A DNA stretch of 41,646 nucleotides, from NCBI GenBank assembly GCA_017475555.1, contig JAFVFL010000006.1, positions 1 to 41,646 on the forward strand, read 5' to 3'. The position numbers were made by a program, and so were the translations under genes. This DNA comes from Ruminococcus sp. GTDB lineage: Bacteria > Bacillota > Clostridia > Oscillospirales > Ruminococcaceae. Every line of letters begins with the position of its first letter. Within the stretch, counting starts at the first letter, position 1. The notes below the pieces were generated by a model. The model saw only the letters and a program-made list of their open reading frames with translations. It was not told the origin of the DNA and did no database searches. This document shows, piece by piece, positions 7,165 through 16,837 of the stretch.

Positions 7165-10100
7165 CTATATCAGACCGATATTCTCCGGAGAATAGAGCTT
7201 TTTCAGCTCCTCATAGGACTCAGGGCATATGCTGAGCGAGTATTCCTGCCTGAGAACGGCAGTTTTCCGGGTATCGGTAAAGTAAAAGCAGATATGCGTG
7301 CTGCCGGGATATCTCCTGCATATCTCTGAAAGCTGCTTTGTTCTGTTGTCGTCAGTGCTCCTGAGCTTTGCACACAGCTTCATATTTGCCGTCATTCTGG
7401 GAAATTCCGCTTCCGGTATGATGGAGGTGCATACAATGCTTACCCCATCCTCCTTCTGCGATATCCTGCCGCTGACAAGAACTATCGTGTCGGTGTCAAG
7501 ACTGCTTCCGCACAGCCTGAAAAGATCGGGAAAGACAACGATATCTGTACTTCCTGTGCCGTCTGATACCTCAGCAAAGCACATTTTATCACCCTTTCTG
7601 GTGGTGTGCGGTTTTACGCTGTCGATCATGCACAGCAGCTTTACCTGCTCTCCGTCAGCAGGGGAGTCATCACCCGTGATCCGCCTGAGCGGAGAAGTCC
7701 TCAGAAGTCCCGATATATGGCTGTATATCGACAGCGGATCATCAGAAAGATATACTCCTGAGACTTCCTTTTCCATAGCCAGCATATATTTCTTATCATA
7801 TTCCGGCATATCGGGTATCCTGATGTTGACTGCCGCAGATTCCTCAGCACCGAAGAATCCGAGCTGTCCCTCCATTATGCTGCCTGAGCTTTTTGAAGCG
7901 ATATCCATTATGCTGCTGAAGCTGCCGAGCATCTGCCGCCTGTTCAGTCCGAGACCGTCAAGAGCTCCAGCCTTTATAAGATTCTCCATAGCCTTTCTCG
8001 TCATATCCCTGCCGGTCATTCGTTCGCATACGTCCTGAAGGCTCGTGAATCTTCCTCCGCTGCTCCTGACAGAAACTATCCTTGCCGTAAGTCCGTCGCC
8101 GACGTTCTTTACAGCGTTCAGACCGAAGTATATCCTGCCGTTTTCATAGAGAAAGCCTCTTCCGCTGTGGTTTATATCCGGCGGGAGTATCTCTGTACCA
8201 TGCTCCCGGCAGTCGGCAATGTATTCAGTCAGCTTTGCTGTATTCCCGGAGACGCTTGACATCAGTGCAGCCATATATATGCCTCTGTACCGGCATTTGA
8301 GGTATGCCGTCTGATATGAGACATAGGCGTATGCGGCAGCGTGTGAGCGGTTGAAGGCATATGAGGCGAAGCTGACCATTTCATCGAAGATCTTATCCGC
8401 CTGTTCCTTCGGAATGCCGTTCCCGGCAGCACCTGCAACGAAGCTCTCCCTTTCTTTAAGCATTACATCGTGTTTCTTTTTTGCCATTGCTCTGCGGACT
8501 ATATCTGCATGACCGTAGGAATAGCCAGCGACCTTGCGGCATATCTCCATTACCTGTTCCTGGTAGACCATGACCCCGTAGGTGTCTCTGAGCGAGGCTT
8601 CAAGTGCCGGGTGGATATAGGTAATCTTTTTCGGGTCACGTTTGTTCTCGATATATTGGGATATGGACTTCATAGGCCCTGGACGGTAGAGCGAAAGCAT
8701 TACGATGAGATCCTCAAGCCGTTCAGGACGCAGCTCCATGAGCCGTGCGGTCATTCCCTCGCTTTCAAGCTGGAAAACTCCCTTTGTGTCACCGGCTGAA
8801 AGCATGGCGTATACCTCAGGTACGTCGATAGGTATTTTATTGATATCAAAATCCGGCTCGCTTTGCCGGATTACCCTCACCGCATCACGGATCACCGTAA
8901 GGTTTCTCAGACCGAGAAAGTCCATTTTCAACAGTCCGAGGGATTCAAGAGTACCCATAGTGTACTGCGTTATGACAGAGCCCTCACCCATTTGCAGTGG
9001 AACAAGGTCACTCACCGGAACTGCCGAAATAACGACACCTGCGGCATGGACGGTAGTATGCCTCGGCATACCCTCTATCCTCGAAGCGATTCCGAGCATA
9101 TTGCTTACAGATTTATCTGCACTGCACAGCTGCTTCAGAGCCGGTTCATGTTCTAACGACTGTGCAATAGTGAGCCGTGGGTCGAGCAGCTTTGCAGCCT
9201 TGTCCCTCAGCGGATACGGAACATCAAGAACCCGTCCCACGTCCCGCACAGCCTCTCTTGCTTTGAGCGTAGCGAAGGCAATTATCCCGGCAACTCTGTC
9301 CGCTCCGTACTTCCTGACAACGTATTCCTTGACCCTTGATCTACCCTCGATACAGAAATCAATGTCAAAATCCGGCATACTCACACGCTCCGGATTGAGG
9401 AATCTCTCAAAGAGCAGATTGTAGCGTATCGGGTCGATATCGGTTATCTCAATGCAGTACGCACACAGACTTCCTGCACCTGAGCCTCTTCCGGGACCCA
9501 CAGGTATATCGTGCTCCTTTGCAAAGCGGACGAAGTCCCACACGATCAGGAAGTAGTCCGTATAGCCCATCTGAGTTATGACTGAAAGCTCATGTTCAAG
9601 CCGCTGACAGACCTCCCGACCCGGCTCATTGCCGTATCTTTTCAGCATTCCCTTGCGGCAAAGCTCACGCAGATACTGTGCATTGTCGCTGCATCCGGGT
9701 ATAACGAACTCCGGCAGCTTTATCTCGCCGAATGTAAACTCAACACAGCATCTCTCGGCTATCTTTACAGTATTTTCAAGTACCTCCTCATGCCCTGAGA
9801 AGAGTGAAGCCATTTCTTCAGTTGATTTTACGTAGAATTCATCATTTTCAAAGCTCATTCCGGTAGGCTCACCGAGCTTGTGGCCTGTCTGTATGCACAG
9901 CAGAACCTCCTGAAGCTTTGAATCCTCACGGCGTATATAGTGGCAGTCATTCGTTGCAGCGACAGGTATCCCAAGCTCAGCAGAAAGCTTGTATATCATC
10001 GGTACGAGTTTTTTGTCGTCCTCCGAGCCGTGATCCTGCACCTCAAGGAAGAAATTCTTCTCACCGAAGATATCTTTCATCTCCAGAGCCTTTGCCCGTG

Positions 10101-10575
10101 CATCGGGATATCTTCCCGACAGCAGCAGCCGTGGTATCTCGCCGGCAAGGCAGCCCGAAAGACATATAAGCCCCTTGCTGTGGCGGCGGAGAAGCTCCGT
10201 ATCTACTCTTGGCTTGTTGTAGAATCCCTCGGTATTAGATGCGGAAACGAGCTTTACCAGATTTCTGTAGCCCTCATTATTTTCACACAGCAGGGTGAGG
10301 TGGAACGGCTTTGAATCAAGTACAGGCCCCTTGTCAGTACGCTTTCTTGGTGCAGCATAGACCTCGCAGCCAATTATTGGCTTTATACCCTCAGCCTTAG
10401 CCGCACGCCAGAAGTCTATAACTCCGTACATATTTCCGTGGTCGGTTATCGCAGCAGCGGTCTGTCCGAGCTCTTTTACATATTTCACAAGCTCGTTTAT
10501 CCTGCACGCACCGTCGAGAAGACTGTATTCCGTATGCAGATGAAGATGGACGAATCCGTCATTTCTCAACAGCAT
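7165..10575 (-). CDS. dnaE: DNA polymerase III alpha subunit (DnaE)
   Basis: A replicative DNA polymerase of about 1136 residues. The N-terminal PHP domain starts FVHLHLHTEYSLLDG and continues with TDHGNMYG and NDCHYIRRED. The palm domain has PDFDIDF (about residues 401-407) with the catalytic aspartates, preceded by the nucleotide-binding GPGRGSGAGSLCAYC. A helix-hairpin-helix region and a C-terminal OB-fold (about 960-1060) follow. The open frame extends to ATG 10596, but that codon has no ribosome binding site. GGAGG in the overlapping whiA end lies two bases before ATG 10575 and eight bases before TTG 10569, so initiation is at one of those. The gene overlaps the whiA stop and is probably coupled to it. 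Firmicutes usually also carry PolC as the main polymerase; this is the DnaE-type partner. Confidence 0.96.
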   Translation of the reverse strand: MLLRNDGFVHLHLHTEYSLLDGACRINELVKYVKELGQTAAAITDHGNMYGVIDFWRAAKAEGIKPIIGCEVYAAPRKRTDKGPVLDSKPFHLTLLCENNEGYRNLVKLVSASNTEGFYNKPRVDTELLRRHSKGLICLSGCLAGEIPRLLLSGRYPDARAKALEMKDIFGEKNFFLEVQDHGSEDDKKLVPMIYKLSAELGIPVAATNDCHYIRREDSKLQEVLLCIQTGHKLGEPTGMSFENDEFYVKSTEEMASLFSGHEEVLENTVKIAERCCVEFTFGEIKLPEFVIPGCSDNAQYLRELCRKGMLKRYGNEPGREVCQRLEHELSVITQMGYTDYFLIVWDFVRFAKEHDIPVGPGRGSGAGSLCAYCIEITDIDPIRYNLLFERFLNPERVSMPDFDIDFCIEGRSRVKEYVVRKYGADRVAGIIAFATLKAREAVRDVGRVLDVPYPLRDKAAKLLDPRLTIAQSLEHEPALKQLCSADKSVSNMLGIASRIEGMPRHTTVHAAGVVISAVPVSDLVPLQMGEGSVITQYTMGTLESLGLLKMDFLGLRNLTVIRDAVRVIRQSEPDFDINKIPIDVPEVYAMLSAGDTKGVFQLESEGMTARLMELRPERLEDLIVMLSLYRPGPMKSISQYIENKRDPKKITYIHPALEASLRDTYGVMVYQEQVMEICRKVAGYSYGHADIVRRAMAKKKHDVMLKERESFVAGAAGNGIPKEQADKIFDEMVSFASYAFNRSHAAAYAYVSYQTAYLKCRYRGIYMAALMSSVSGNTAKLTEYIADCREHGTEILPPDINHSGRGFLYENGRIYFGLNAVKNVGDGLTARIVSVRSSGGRFTSLQDVCERMTGRDMTRKAMENLIKAGALDGLGLNRRQMLGSFSSIMDIASKSSGSIMEGQLGFFGAEESAAVNIRIPDMPEYDKKYMLAMEKEVSGVYLSDDPLSIYSHISGLLRTSPLRRITGDDSPADGEQVKLLCMIDSVKPHTTRKGDKMCFAEVSDGTGSTDIVVFPDLFRLCGSSLDTDTIVLVSGRISQKEDGVSIVCTSIIPEAEFPRMTANMKLCAKLRSTDDNRTKQLSEICRRYPGSTHICFYFTDTRKTAVLRQEYSLSICPESYEELKKLYSPENIGLI

Positions 10576-11473
10576 TCCCTCCATTCCGTATCTCATCAGC
10601 TATCTTTGCGATACGTCTGAACCTGTGGTTGACCCCGGAGCGTGTCAGAGGAACGCTGAGGCTCTCACCGATCTCTTTAAGGCTCATGCCGTCATTTTCA
10701 AGACGCAGGGCAGCGATCTCCCGCAGGTCGTCCGGCAACACGGAAAGACCGATAGTTTCATCTATCAGCCTTATGTCTGCTATCTGCTTTATCGAGGCTT
10801 CAACCACCTTGTCTATGTTTGCACTGTCGCAGTTGGCGATACGGTTCGCCTTGTTCCTCACGTCCTTGAAGATACAAATATTTATCATATCGAGCGTACA
10901 CTGTGAAGCACCCATGAATGTCAGGACATCTTCTATTGAGTCGCTGTCCTTTACGTACACGACATACTGCCCGCGACGCAGGGTATATTTTGCTTTTACG
11001 CCTATTTCTGCCAGCATATCAAGCAGCTCAGCTGCAAGCGGCTCCTCCGGTGAGGAGAATTCAAGGTGGTACTCCTTGGACGGGTCGTTGACGCTGCCTG
11101 CCGCAAGAAATGCCCCTGCCGCAAATGCACCGGCATTGCTTTCGTTCACAAGCTGCCTGAGGATATGCCTTCCGTTTCCGAGGCTGTACCTTGTATAGAC
11201 CTCGCTGATGAGAGAGGCATCAGTTATGCGGCAGCTTCTGAGTACGGCACCGCTTCTGCGAACCTTTTCCGTAAACACAAGCTCTGTCCCGAAGACACGG
11301 GAAAAAAGCTCCGCAAAGAACTCAGCTGATACGGAGCTTTCCGACTGGAAGCATATCTCGTCCGGAGCAATGGTACGGCAGAACAGGAGCATACCATAAA
11401 GGCACGCTGCACGCCCGGTTCTGCCCCTGACAGCTGTACGCAGCTCCGTCCTCACATCATTTGAAAATGACAT
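10559..11473 (-). CDS. whiA: WhiA family DNA-binding protein
   Basis: A 304-residue protein. The N-terminal two-thirds is a degenerate LAGLIDADG homing-endonuclease fold (CLYGMLLFCRTI; AAGAFLAAGSVNDPSKEYHLEF). The C-terminal helix-turn-helix (about 245-295) includes LRLENDGMSLKEIGESL and HRFRRIAKIADEI. In actinobacteria WhiA is a sporulation transcription factor; in Bacillus it binds DNA and affects cell division and nucleoid separation. GGAG lies eight bases before the ATG. It follows rapZ by 19 bases and overlaps dnaE, the usual rapZ-whiA order of Gram-positive bacteria. Confidence 0.95.
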   Translation of the reverse strand: MSFSNDVRTELRTAVRGRTGRAACLYGMLLFCRTIAPDEICFQSESSVSAEFFAELFSRVFGTELVFTEKVRRSGAVLRSCRITDASLISEVYTRYSLGNGRHILRQLVNESNAGAFAAGAFLAAGSVNDPSKEYHLEFSSPEEPLAAELLDMLAEIGVKAKYTLRRGQYVVYVKDSDSIEDVLTFMGASQCTLDMINICIFKDVRNKANRIANCDSANIDKVVEASIKQIADIRLIDETIGLSVLPDDLREIAALRLENDGMSLKEIGESLSVPLTRSGVNHRFRRIAKIADEIRNGGNAVEK

Positions 11474-11492
11474 ACTCTCATCTCCCGGGGGA

Positions 11493-12365
11493 TCAGTAGC
11501 TCTTCCCCTTTGTTATATCCCTATGGTATTTCTGCACTCTGTAATTCCCGGCTTTAAGGTGCTCCGAAAGCAGCTCTGCAAAGGTCACAGAGCGGTGCTT
11601 TCCTCCTGTGCATCCGAAAGCGATGACGAGCTGGCTCTTACCCTCACGGACATACAGCGGTATAAGGAAATCTATCAGGTCTGTCAGCTTTTTCAGCAGC
11701 TCCTGCGACTTATCGGAGTCCATGACATAGTCTCTCACGCAGCTTTCAAGACCTGTGTGGTTCTTCAGTTCCTCAACATAATAGGGATTAGGCAGGCATC
11801 TCACGTCGAAAACGAGATCGGATTCTGTAGAAACACCGTACTTGAAGCCGAAGGACATGACCTTTATAGTCAGCGAATCTGAGCTTCTGTCGAGGAAGAG
11901 CTTCTTTACCTGTTCCTTTAGCTGAGAAGCAGACAGGTCGGAGGTGACTATGTAGTAATCAGCGATCTCTCTGAGCTGTGAGAGCTGCTGCCACTCAAAG
12001 CGTATAGCGGCATGGAGATTGCCGTTGAATTTTTCATCGAGAGGGTGCTTGCGGCGTGTTTCCTTGTAGCGCTTTATCAGCACCTCGTCACTTGCCTCAA
12101 TGAACAGCACCTTCACCTCAACGTCGTCCTGACTTTTGAGCTGCTGCCATGATCTGAATATCTCAGCGAACATATCGCCCGTTCTGATATCGACGGCTAC
12201 AGCGATCTTGTCTATATTTGTTTCGGATTGTCTGCACAGGTCTACGAATTTACCTATCAGCTTTGGGGGGATATTATCTATGCAATAATATCCGATATCC
12301 TCCATAACGTCCATTACGCTGGACTTTCCCGAACCGGACATACCGGTAACGATGAGCAGTTCCAT
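11493..12365 (-). CDS. rapZ: RapZ/YvcJ family nucleotide-binding protein
   Basis: A 290-residue P-loop protein with Walker A GMSGSGKS at 8-15 and the RapZ signature at its C-terminal half: FGFKYGVSTESDLVFDVRCL and IAFGCTGGKHRSVTFAE. E. coli RapZ is an RNase E adaptor that controls glmS through small RNAs. The Gram-positive YvcJ branch binds and hydrolyses nucleotides, and its regulatory role is less certain. AAGGAGG five bases before the ATG fixes the start. It lies between murB and whiA in the operon, next to amino-sugar and cell-wall genes. Confidence 0.95.
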   Translation of the reverse strand: MELLIVTGMSGSGKSSVMDVMEDIGYYCIDNIPPKLIGKFVDLCRQSETNIDKIAVAVDIRTGDMFAEIFRSWQQLKSQDDVEVKVLFIEASDEVLIKRYKETRRKHPLDEKFNGNLHAAIRFEWQQLSQLREIADYYIVTSDLSASQLKEQVKKLFLDRSSDSLTIKVMSFGFKYGVSTESDLVFDVRCLPNPYYVEELKNHTGLESCVRDYVMDSDKSQELLKKLTDLIDFLIPLYVREGKSQLVIAFGCTGGKHRSVTFAELLSEHLKAGNYRVQKYHRDITKGKSY

Positions 12366-12411
12366 CTGAACCTCCTTGAATTTTCAGCCTTATCCTTTAT
12401 AAAAAAGTATC

Positions 12412-13317
12412 TTATCTCAGAATTATCGGTTCAAGCTCAAGCTCGATACCGGTTTTTTCCTTTACAGTATCGTGTATCTGGCTGCACAGAGTAAGCACAT
12501 CTGAACAGCTCGCATAGCCCTTGTTGATAACGAATCCGCTGTGCTTTTCGCTTACCATAGCACCTCCGCAGGTGAGTCCCTTCAGACCGCATTCCTCGAT
12601 GAGCTGTGCGGCATAACCCCCGACCGGACGCTTGAACGTGCTCCCTGCACTCGGAAAATCGAGCGGCTGCTTGTCGCTTCTCTTCTTCATATACGACCGC
12701 ATCTCAGCCTTAATCTCGTCACTGTCGCCGTGTGACAGCCCGAATTTTACAGAGGTGATGATATCGCCGCTCTCAGCGAATCTGCTTTTTCGGTAGGAAA
12801 GCTCCATTTCACTCCGGTCAACGCTGTGTATCCTTCCGTCTGTACCGATATATTCTGCGGATATCACGACGTCTATCATTTCACAGCCATATGCACCTGC
12901 ATTCATATACAGAGCACCGCCGACAGTTCCGGGAATGCCGAAAAGACGCTCCATTCCGGTCAGCCCATGCTGCTGTGCGTGGGCACAGACTGAGCTGAGC
13001 AGAGCACCCGAATCACAGGTTATAGTCGTATCGTCCACCGAAATACCGGCAAAGCCGCTGCCGAAAAGAAGAATAACACCGTCGTAGCCGTCGTCCGGGA
13101 CGATTATATTGCTTCCGTTGCCGAGAATGAAAAACGGGACGCTGTTCTCTCTCAGCCATACTGCAAGCCTTGCAGCAGAGCCGGCGGAGTTGATGCTTAC
13201 AAGTGCACTGCACGGCCCGCCAAAGCGGAACGTTACGTGCTCACTCAGCGGAGCGTTTTCCTTTATATCACAGCCAAGCTCGCTGCAAAGCTGCTTAAGC
13301 TCATTTATGTATGACAT
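12412..13317 (-). CDS. murB: UDP-N-acetylenolpyruvoylglucosamine reductase (MurB)
   Basis: A 301-residue FAD enzyme that reduces UDP-GlcNAc-enolpyruvate to UDP-MurNAc in peptidoglycan precursor synthesis. The FAD-binding N-terminal domain has TFRFGGPCSALV and FILGNGSNIIVPD. The active site includes Arg in YRKSRF, the proton-donor Ser in SAGSTFKRP, and a C-terminal Glu in ELELEPI. The GSTFKRP-type motif and the short length fit a type II MurB. GGAGGG lies seven bases before the ATG. The gene lies between hprK and rapZ, a widespread Clostridia arrangement. Confidence 0.96.
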   Translation of the reverse strand: MSYINELKQLCSELGCDIKENAPLSEHVTFRFGGPCSALVSINSAGSAARLAVWLRENSVPFFILGNGSNIIVPDDGYDGVILLFGSGFAGISVDDTTITCDSGALLSSVCAHAQQHGLTGMERLFGIPGTVGGALYMNAGAYGCEMIDVVISAEYIGTDGRIHSVDRSEMELSYRKSRFAESGDIITSVKFGLSHGDSDEIKAEMRSYMKKRSDKQPLDFPSAGSTFKRPVGGYAAQLIEECGLKGLTCGGAMVSEKHSGFVINKGYASCSDVLTLCSQIHDTVKEKTGIELELEPIILR

Positions 13318-13343
13318 TCTGTTCCCTCCTGATAATATATATC

Positions 13344-14303
13344 TCAGAAATTCTCGAAGTTCCTTACATTCTCCTTCGGGTCTGACTGCATACCAAGCCT
13401 GTTGAGCAGCTCAGCCGCAGCGTTGTAGCCCATTTTCTTCTGTCTGTTGTTCATTGCTGCGACCTCAAGTATAACAGCAAGATTTCTTCCTGGTTTTACA
13501 GGGATAGTGAGCGAGGGTATCTTTACGCCGAGCAGAGTGACATACTCTGTATCAACTCCCATTCTGTCGTATACCTTCTCACTGTTCCAAAGCTCAAGAT
13601 TTACCACAAGATCGAGCTTCTCAGTCATCTTTACCGCACCGATTCCGAACAGGCGGCGTGCGTTGATGATACCTATGCCTCTGAGCTCAAGGAAGTGGCG
13701 GATATTGTCCGGAGAGCTGCCGACAAGGCTGATATTCGACACCTTGCGTATCTCCACAGCATCGTCAGCCACGAGACGGTGTCCTCTTTTTACAAGCTCT
13801 ATCGCAGTCTCGCTCTTACCGACACCGCTCTCGCCGGTGATGAACACTCCCTCGCCGTATATCTCGATAAGAACGCCGTGTCTTGTAACTCTGGGGGCAA
13901 GGTTGAGGTTGAGAAATGCAATGAGTCCTGACATGAAATTGGACGTACTCTCCTTGCTCCTGAGCAGCGGCACCTCGTACTCCTTTGCAAGCTCAAGCAT
14001 TTCCGCAAAATACGGCAGCTCTCTTGTGATTATGAGAGCAGGCAGCCGCTGTGCAAAGAGGAGCTGAAGACGCTCTCTTCTCATCTTCTCGTCAATAGTA
14101 GAGAGGTATGCAAACTCCATCTTGCCGATGATCTGGATACGCTCCGGGTTGAAATACTCATAGAACCCCATGAGCTGCAAGCCCGGACGATTTACGTCGT
14201 TCTCGCCAATCATTATCGAATCGGCGTCCTTGTGGATATAGATGACCTCAAGCTGGAATTCATCTATTATTTTTTGCAGGGATACCTTGAAATTTTCTGC
14301 CAT
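13344..14303 (-). CDS. hprK: HPr kinase/phosphorylase
   Basis: About 319 residues. It phosphorylates Ser46 of HPr and reverses the reaction with phosphate, setting carbon catabolite repression. The N-terminal domain ends in a conserved RHG (141-143). The kinase domain has Walker A GESGVGKS (157-164), followed by RGHRLVADDAVEI, and the HprK signature ELRGIGIINARRLFG (206-220). An in-frame upstream ATG at 14381 would overlap the previous gene and has no ribosome binding site. GGAG seven bases before ATG 14303 and the family length support the shorter form. It heads the hprK-murB-rapZ-whiA-dnaE set and links it functionally to the xylan-degrading genes nearby. Confidence 0.96.
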   Translation of the reverse strand: MAENFKVSLQKIIDEFQLEVIYIHKDADSIMIGENDVNRPGLQLMGFYEYFNPERIQIIGKMEFAYLSTIDEKMRRERLQLLFAQRLPALIITRELPYFAEMLELAKEYEVPLLRSKESTSNFMSGLIAFLNLNLAPRVTRHGVLIEIYGEGVFITGESGVGKSETAIELVKRGHRLVADDAVEIRKVSNISLVGSSPDNIRHFLELRGIGIINARRLFGIGAVKMTEKLDLVVNLELWNSEKVYDRMGVDTEYVTLLGVKIPSLTIPVKPGRNLAVILEVAAMNNRQKKMGYNAAAELLNRLGMQSDPKENVRNFENF

Positions 14304-14337
14304 TTTTATACTCCGTTCTCCGGTCTCCCGGTGTATT

Positions 14338-15570
14338 TTAGCCCAGTACAAATGAGGAGAATCCGGCAGCTGCCGCAGCACCTGCCGCCTTTGACATTTC
14401 CTCCTCGGATATTCCGCTGCCGGATATCCTGATGACTGTATTGAAATCTGAAAATCTTTCTTTGATATAGCCGATGATCTTTTTGGTTCTTTCCTCCGGC
14501 GTACCTGTCATCTCAAGCGTTGTGCTGCCGCCGGTGAGAGTACCCTTCAGCTCGTCCATGTTCAGGTCAACGATCACAGTCCCGGCAGAGAGCAGCATAG
14601 GACGCAGCACATCGTCATTTCCCCTGAATACCTCCGCAGCAGAGACCTCTATCAGCATTCTTGAACCGCCCGACAGTATCCGTTCATACAGTGTATTTGC
14701 AGCAGAGGTGAGAGCTAAGTATCTGTCGCTCCTGCTCAGCCGCTCGTCGAGGATAGCAAGGTCAGAGTCCCGGAAGTCGGGGAATACGATATCCGAGCAG
14801 ATTATCGTTTCAAACCCGGCATTTACCGCTTCGTCGGCAATATAGCCGAGGTAGTCCATCGCCATATCGGAATATGGTGACAGCCACGGCTTTCCGCCTG
14901 CTTCAAGGCTGTCGTCGATCCACTGACTGTACGTTCCTGCGAGCACGTAGCCCGATTCAGGGTATGCAGCCGGAAGGATATTGTCGCTGAACGTACTTAT
15001 CACGGCAGCCGGCCGGTATCCGGCGTCCCTGACAGCCGCAGCGATATCCTCTATCATGACAGTTGACTTCACAGCCTCCGACCTCCATGCGGGCTCAGAG
15101 GTAGAATTGTAGTAAATGCTGCCGCCGGTGATCTTCAGCGGGATCTCGACGTATTCTATCTCAGTATCCCCGTAGGACGGAATGCTGTCCAGAGCCTTTT
15201 TCAGCGTATCGAGTGAGGAAATATCCTTAACTGAAAGGGAAACAGCCATGTACTCACCGGCAGCAACGTCCTGTATGACGGACGGGGCTGCTGATGTACC
15301 CTCAGTCACCGTCTCAGTTGCAGGCTGACTGCCGGTGAAGCTGCTGTCGTCAATGGTGATATCATGCCCCGTGTCTCCGTCATCTGAGCTGTCGCCGGTA
15401 CTCTTTTTCAGATCAAGGAGCGGCCCGGCAGCACTGTATCCGATAATGCCGATACCGCCTATCAGCAGCAGCGTCAGGCACGCAGACAGAACCTTATCAG
15501 CCGGACTTTTGCCGTAATAGTTTTTTTCCTTTGTCTTGTATATCTTCCTGCCCTTGTCGTTCCGTTTCAT
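14338..15570 (-). CDS. Membrane-anchored extracytoplasmic protein with a DUF4015-like glycosidase-type barrel
   Basis: A 410-residue protein with a basic cytoplasmic N-terminus, one membrane helix (about 27-48), an acidic Ser/Thr-rich linker (55-100) and a soluble outer domain (about 105-410). The stretch at 228-265, with KPWLSPYSDMAMDYLGYIAD and then a SDIVFPDF strand, resembles the WVNPYS...FDYVRFP segment of DUF4015 proteins, which are predicted TIM-barrel glycosyl hydrolases. The FDYVRFP-like strand is altered, so catalytic activity is uncertain. AGGAG lies six bases before the ATG. It sits between the Rnf-derived trio and hprK, all on one strand, and may be part of the same transcript. 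A cell-wall or polysaccharide role is only inferred. Confidence 0.75.
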   Translation of the reverse strand: MKRNDKGRKIYKTKEKNYYGKSPADKVLSACLTLLLIGGIGIIGYSAAGPLLDLKKSTGDSSDDGDTGHDITIDDSSFTGSQPATETVTEGTSAAPSVIQDVAAGEYMAVSLSVKDISSLDTLKKALDSIPSYGDTEIEYVEIPLKITGGSIYYNSTSEPAWRSEAVKSTVMIEDIAAAVRDAGYRPAAVISTFSDNILPAAYPESGYVLAGTYSQWIDDSLEAGGKPWLSPYSDMAMDYLGYIADEAVNAGFETIICSDIVFPDFRDSDLAILDERLSRSDRYLALTSAANTLYERILSGGSRMLIEVSAAEVFRGNDDVLRPMLLSAGTVIVDLNMDELKGTLTGGSTTLEMTGTPEERTKKIIGYIKERFSDFNTVIRISGSGISEEEMSKAAGAAAAAGFSSFVLG

Positions 15571-15609
15571 TTTTATCTCCTGTTGAAATATATATATCTT
15601 GTTTATTTT

Positions 15610-16182
15610 TTATGACAGTGTATACACCGCCATTGATATCAGTCCGAGGTATACGAGCATTGCCGGGAATCCCCGGAACGAAGCCGGAGTATCCTCAGAG
15701 CTGAGGCGTCCGTATGCAGCTGTAAGTATGAGTGCTGCGAGTATGAAGCCAAAGCCCGCCTCTGCACCTGCGAGCACGTAGCCCTTCAGGGTCATAAGCT
15801 CCGGAGCTCCGGAAGCTCTTCCGCTTATCGTGAGCAGAGTGCCCATGACAGCACAGTTGAACGCCGAAAGGTGTACATACTTCTTCCGCTCGCCGAAGCT
15901 TTTGCGGCTGATGATATACAAAAGCAGAAGAAGCAGTATATACAGCAGTCCGACTGCGGCTATATACAGCAGCAGACGGAAGTCCGCTGCACTTTCCGGC
16001 AGAAGTATATCGATGCTGTACGCGGCAGCAGAGCCGCCGGTCGTGAGCAGCATGATATTCACAGCAGTCCAGAGCAGCCCTCGCCGGCTCTTTGCCGCAA
16101 CGAACAGCGTGCTCGTACCAAGAGCCTGTGTGAGTATGAGGTTTGCCGCAAGAATTGCGAGCAGGTCAGTTATCAGAAACAT
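15610..16182 (-). CDS. RnfA/NqrE-like integral membrane protein, cluster-ligand cysteine lost
   Basis: About 190 residues and six predicted membrane helices, the normal length and layout of RnfA. HLSAFNCAVMG (104-114) matches the second RnfA/NqrE cysteine motif, and Cys110 is kept. The end SSEDTPASFRGFPAML matches the RnfA/NqrE C-terminus. In the first motif, where Rnf and Nqr proteins have LGxC, this protein reads LGTS, with Ser24 in place of the cysteine. The start is ATG 16182, because AAAGGAG lies seven bases upstream; an earlier in-frame codon has no such site. It overlaps the end of the RnfE-like gene by 17 bases. The family role is intramembrane electron transfer in an ion-pumping complex, but the lost cysteine makes that role doubtful here. 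Confidence 0.85.
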   Translation of the reverse strand: MFLITDLLAILAANLILTQALGTSTLFVAAKSRRGLLWTAVNIMLLTTGGSAAAYSIDILLPESAADFRLLLYIAAVGLLYILLLLLLYIISRKSFGERKKYVHLSAFNCAVMGTLLTISGRASGAPELMTLKGYVLAGAEAGFGFILAALILTAAYGRLSSEDTPASFRGFPAMLVYLGLISMAVYTLS

Positions 16183-16837
16183 CGCAGCTCTCCTTTGCTT
16201 TGTTTTCATCATCAGCCTTTTCTGCAATATCAGAGCTGCTGCCGCTCAGCCGCCTGTACAGACCGCAAAGCAATCCGAGCAGGATAAATCCGCCGAACGG
16301 AGCACCAAGACCGCTGATGAGCAGATGTGAGCTTACCATGCGGCTGTTGAGAGTTCCATAGGCGAACAGCTCCCTGATAACAGACATTATAAATATAGCA
16401 GCGTCAAATCCGAGAATGTGCAGTACGAGCGAGGCTGTCATTTTAAAGGGACGCATTTTGAAGAATCTTGCTTCAGTCTGCAATATTATCAGCGAGTTGA
16501 CTGCAAGCAGCGGGAAATATATCCCTATCCGGCTCAATGCCCCCGGATACAGAGACTGAGTGAGCAGCTTTATGGGGATATACACCAGTGAGCCGACTGC
16601 GGCATATGTCATTATCCTTATCGCATACGGCAGCCGTCTGAGCAGTCTGAACAGCAGGCAGCAGATAATGACGGAAATGAATGTCACTGCCGAAAAAGCG
16701 TATATCAGAGCCTTAGCATTTTGCAGGGTGTCGCCGCACATTATCACCGGGGATATCACCATAAGCTCCGCAAACACAGTGTTATTGCCTATGAATCCCG
16801 AAAATCCCGGACTGCGGCTGAGTTTGTTATTCTGCAT
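16166..16837 (-). CDS. RnfE/NqrD-like integral membrane protein, both cluster-ligand cysteines lost
   Basis: About 223 residues. It aligns by eye to RnfE/NqrD: an NN start to helix 1 (18-19), the LAVN strand (111-114) followed by a TEA segment where the family has RAEA, and VIRELFAYGTL matching FFRELFGSGKL. The two cysteines that bind the shared [2Fe-2S] cluster in the family are serine here: VISP (Ser29) for GVCS, and AVNS (Ser115) for TNC. Cysteines at 34, 59 and 60 are not at the family positions. The start follows GGAGG by nine bases, inside the end of the RnfD-like gene (11-base overlap), so the three subunits are translationally coupled. The charged C-terminal tail is unusual. Confidence 0.85.
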   Translation of the reverse strand: MQNNKLSRSPGFSGFIGNNTVFAELMVISPVIMCGDTLQNAKALIYAFSAVTFISVIICCLLFRLLRRLPYAIRIMTYAAVGSLVYIPIKLLTQSLYPGALSRIGIYFPLLAVNSLIILQTEARFFKMRPFKMTASLVLHILGFDAAIFIMSVIRELFAYGTLNSRMVSSHLLISGLGAPFGGFILLGLLCGLYRRLSGSSSDIAEKADDENKAKESCDVSDN

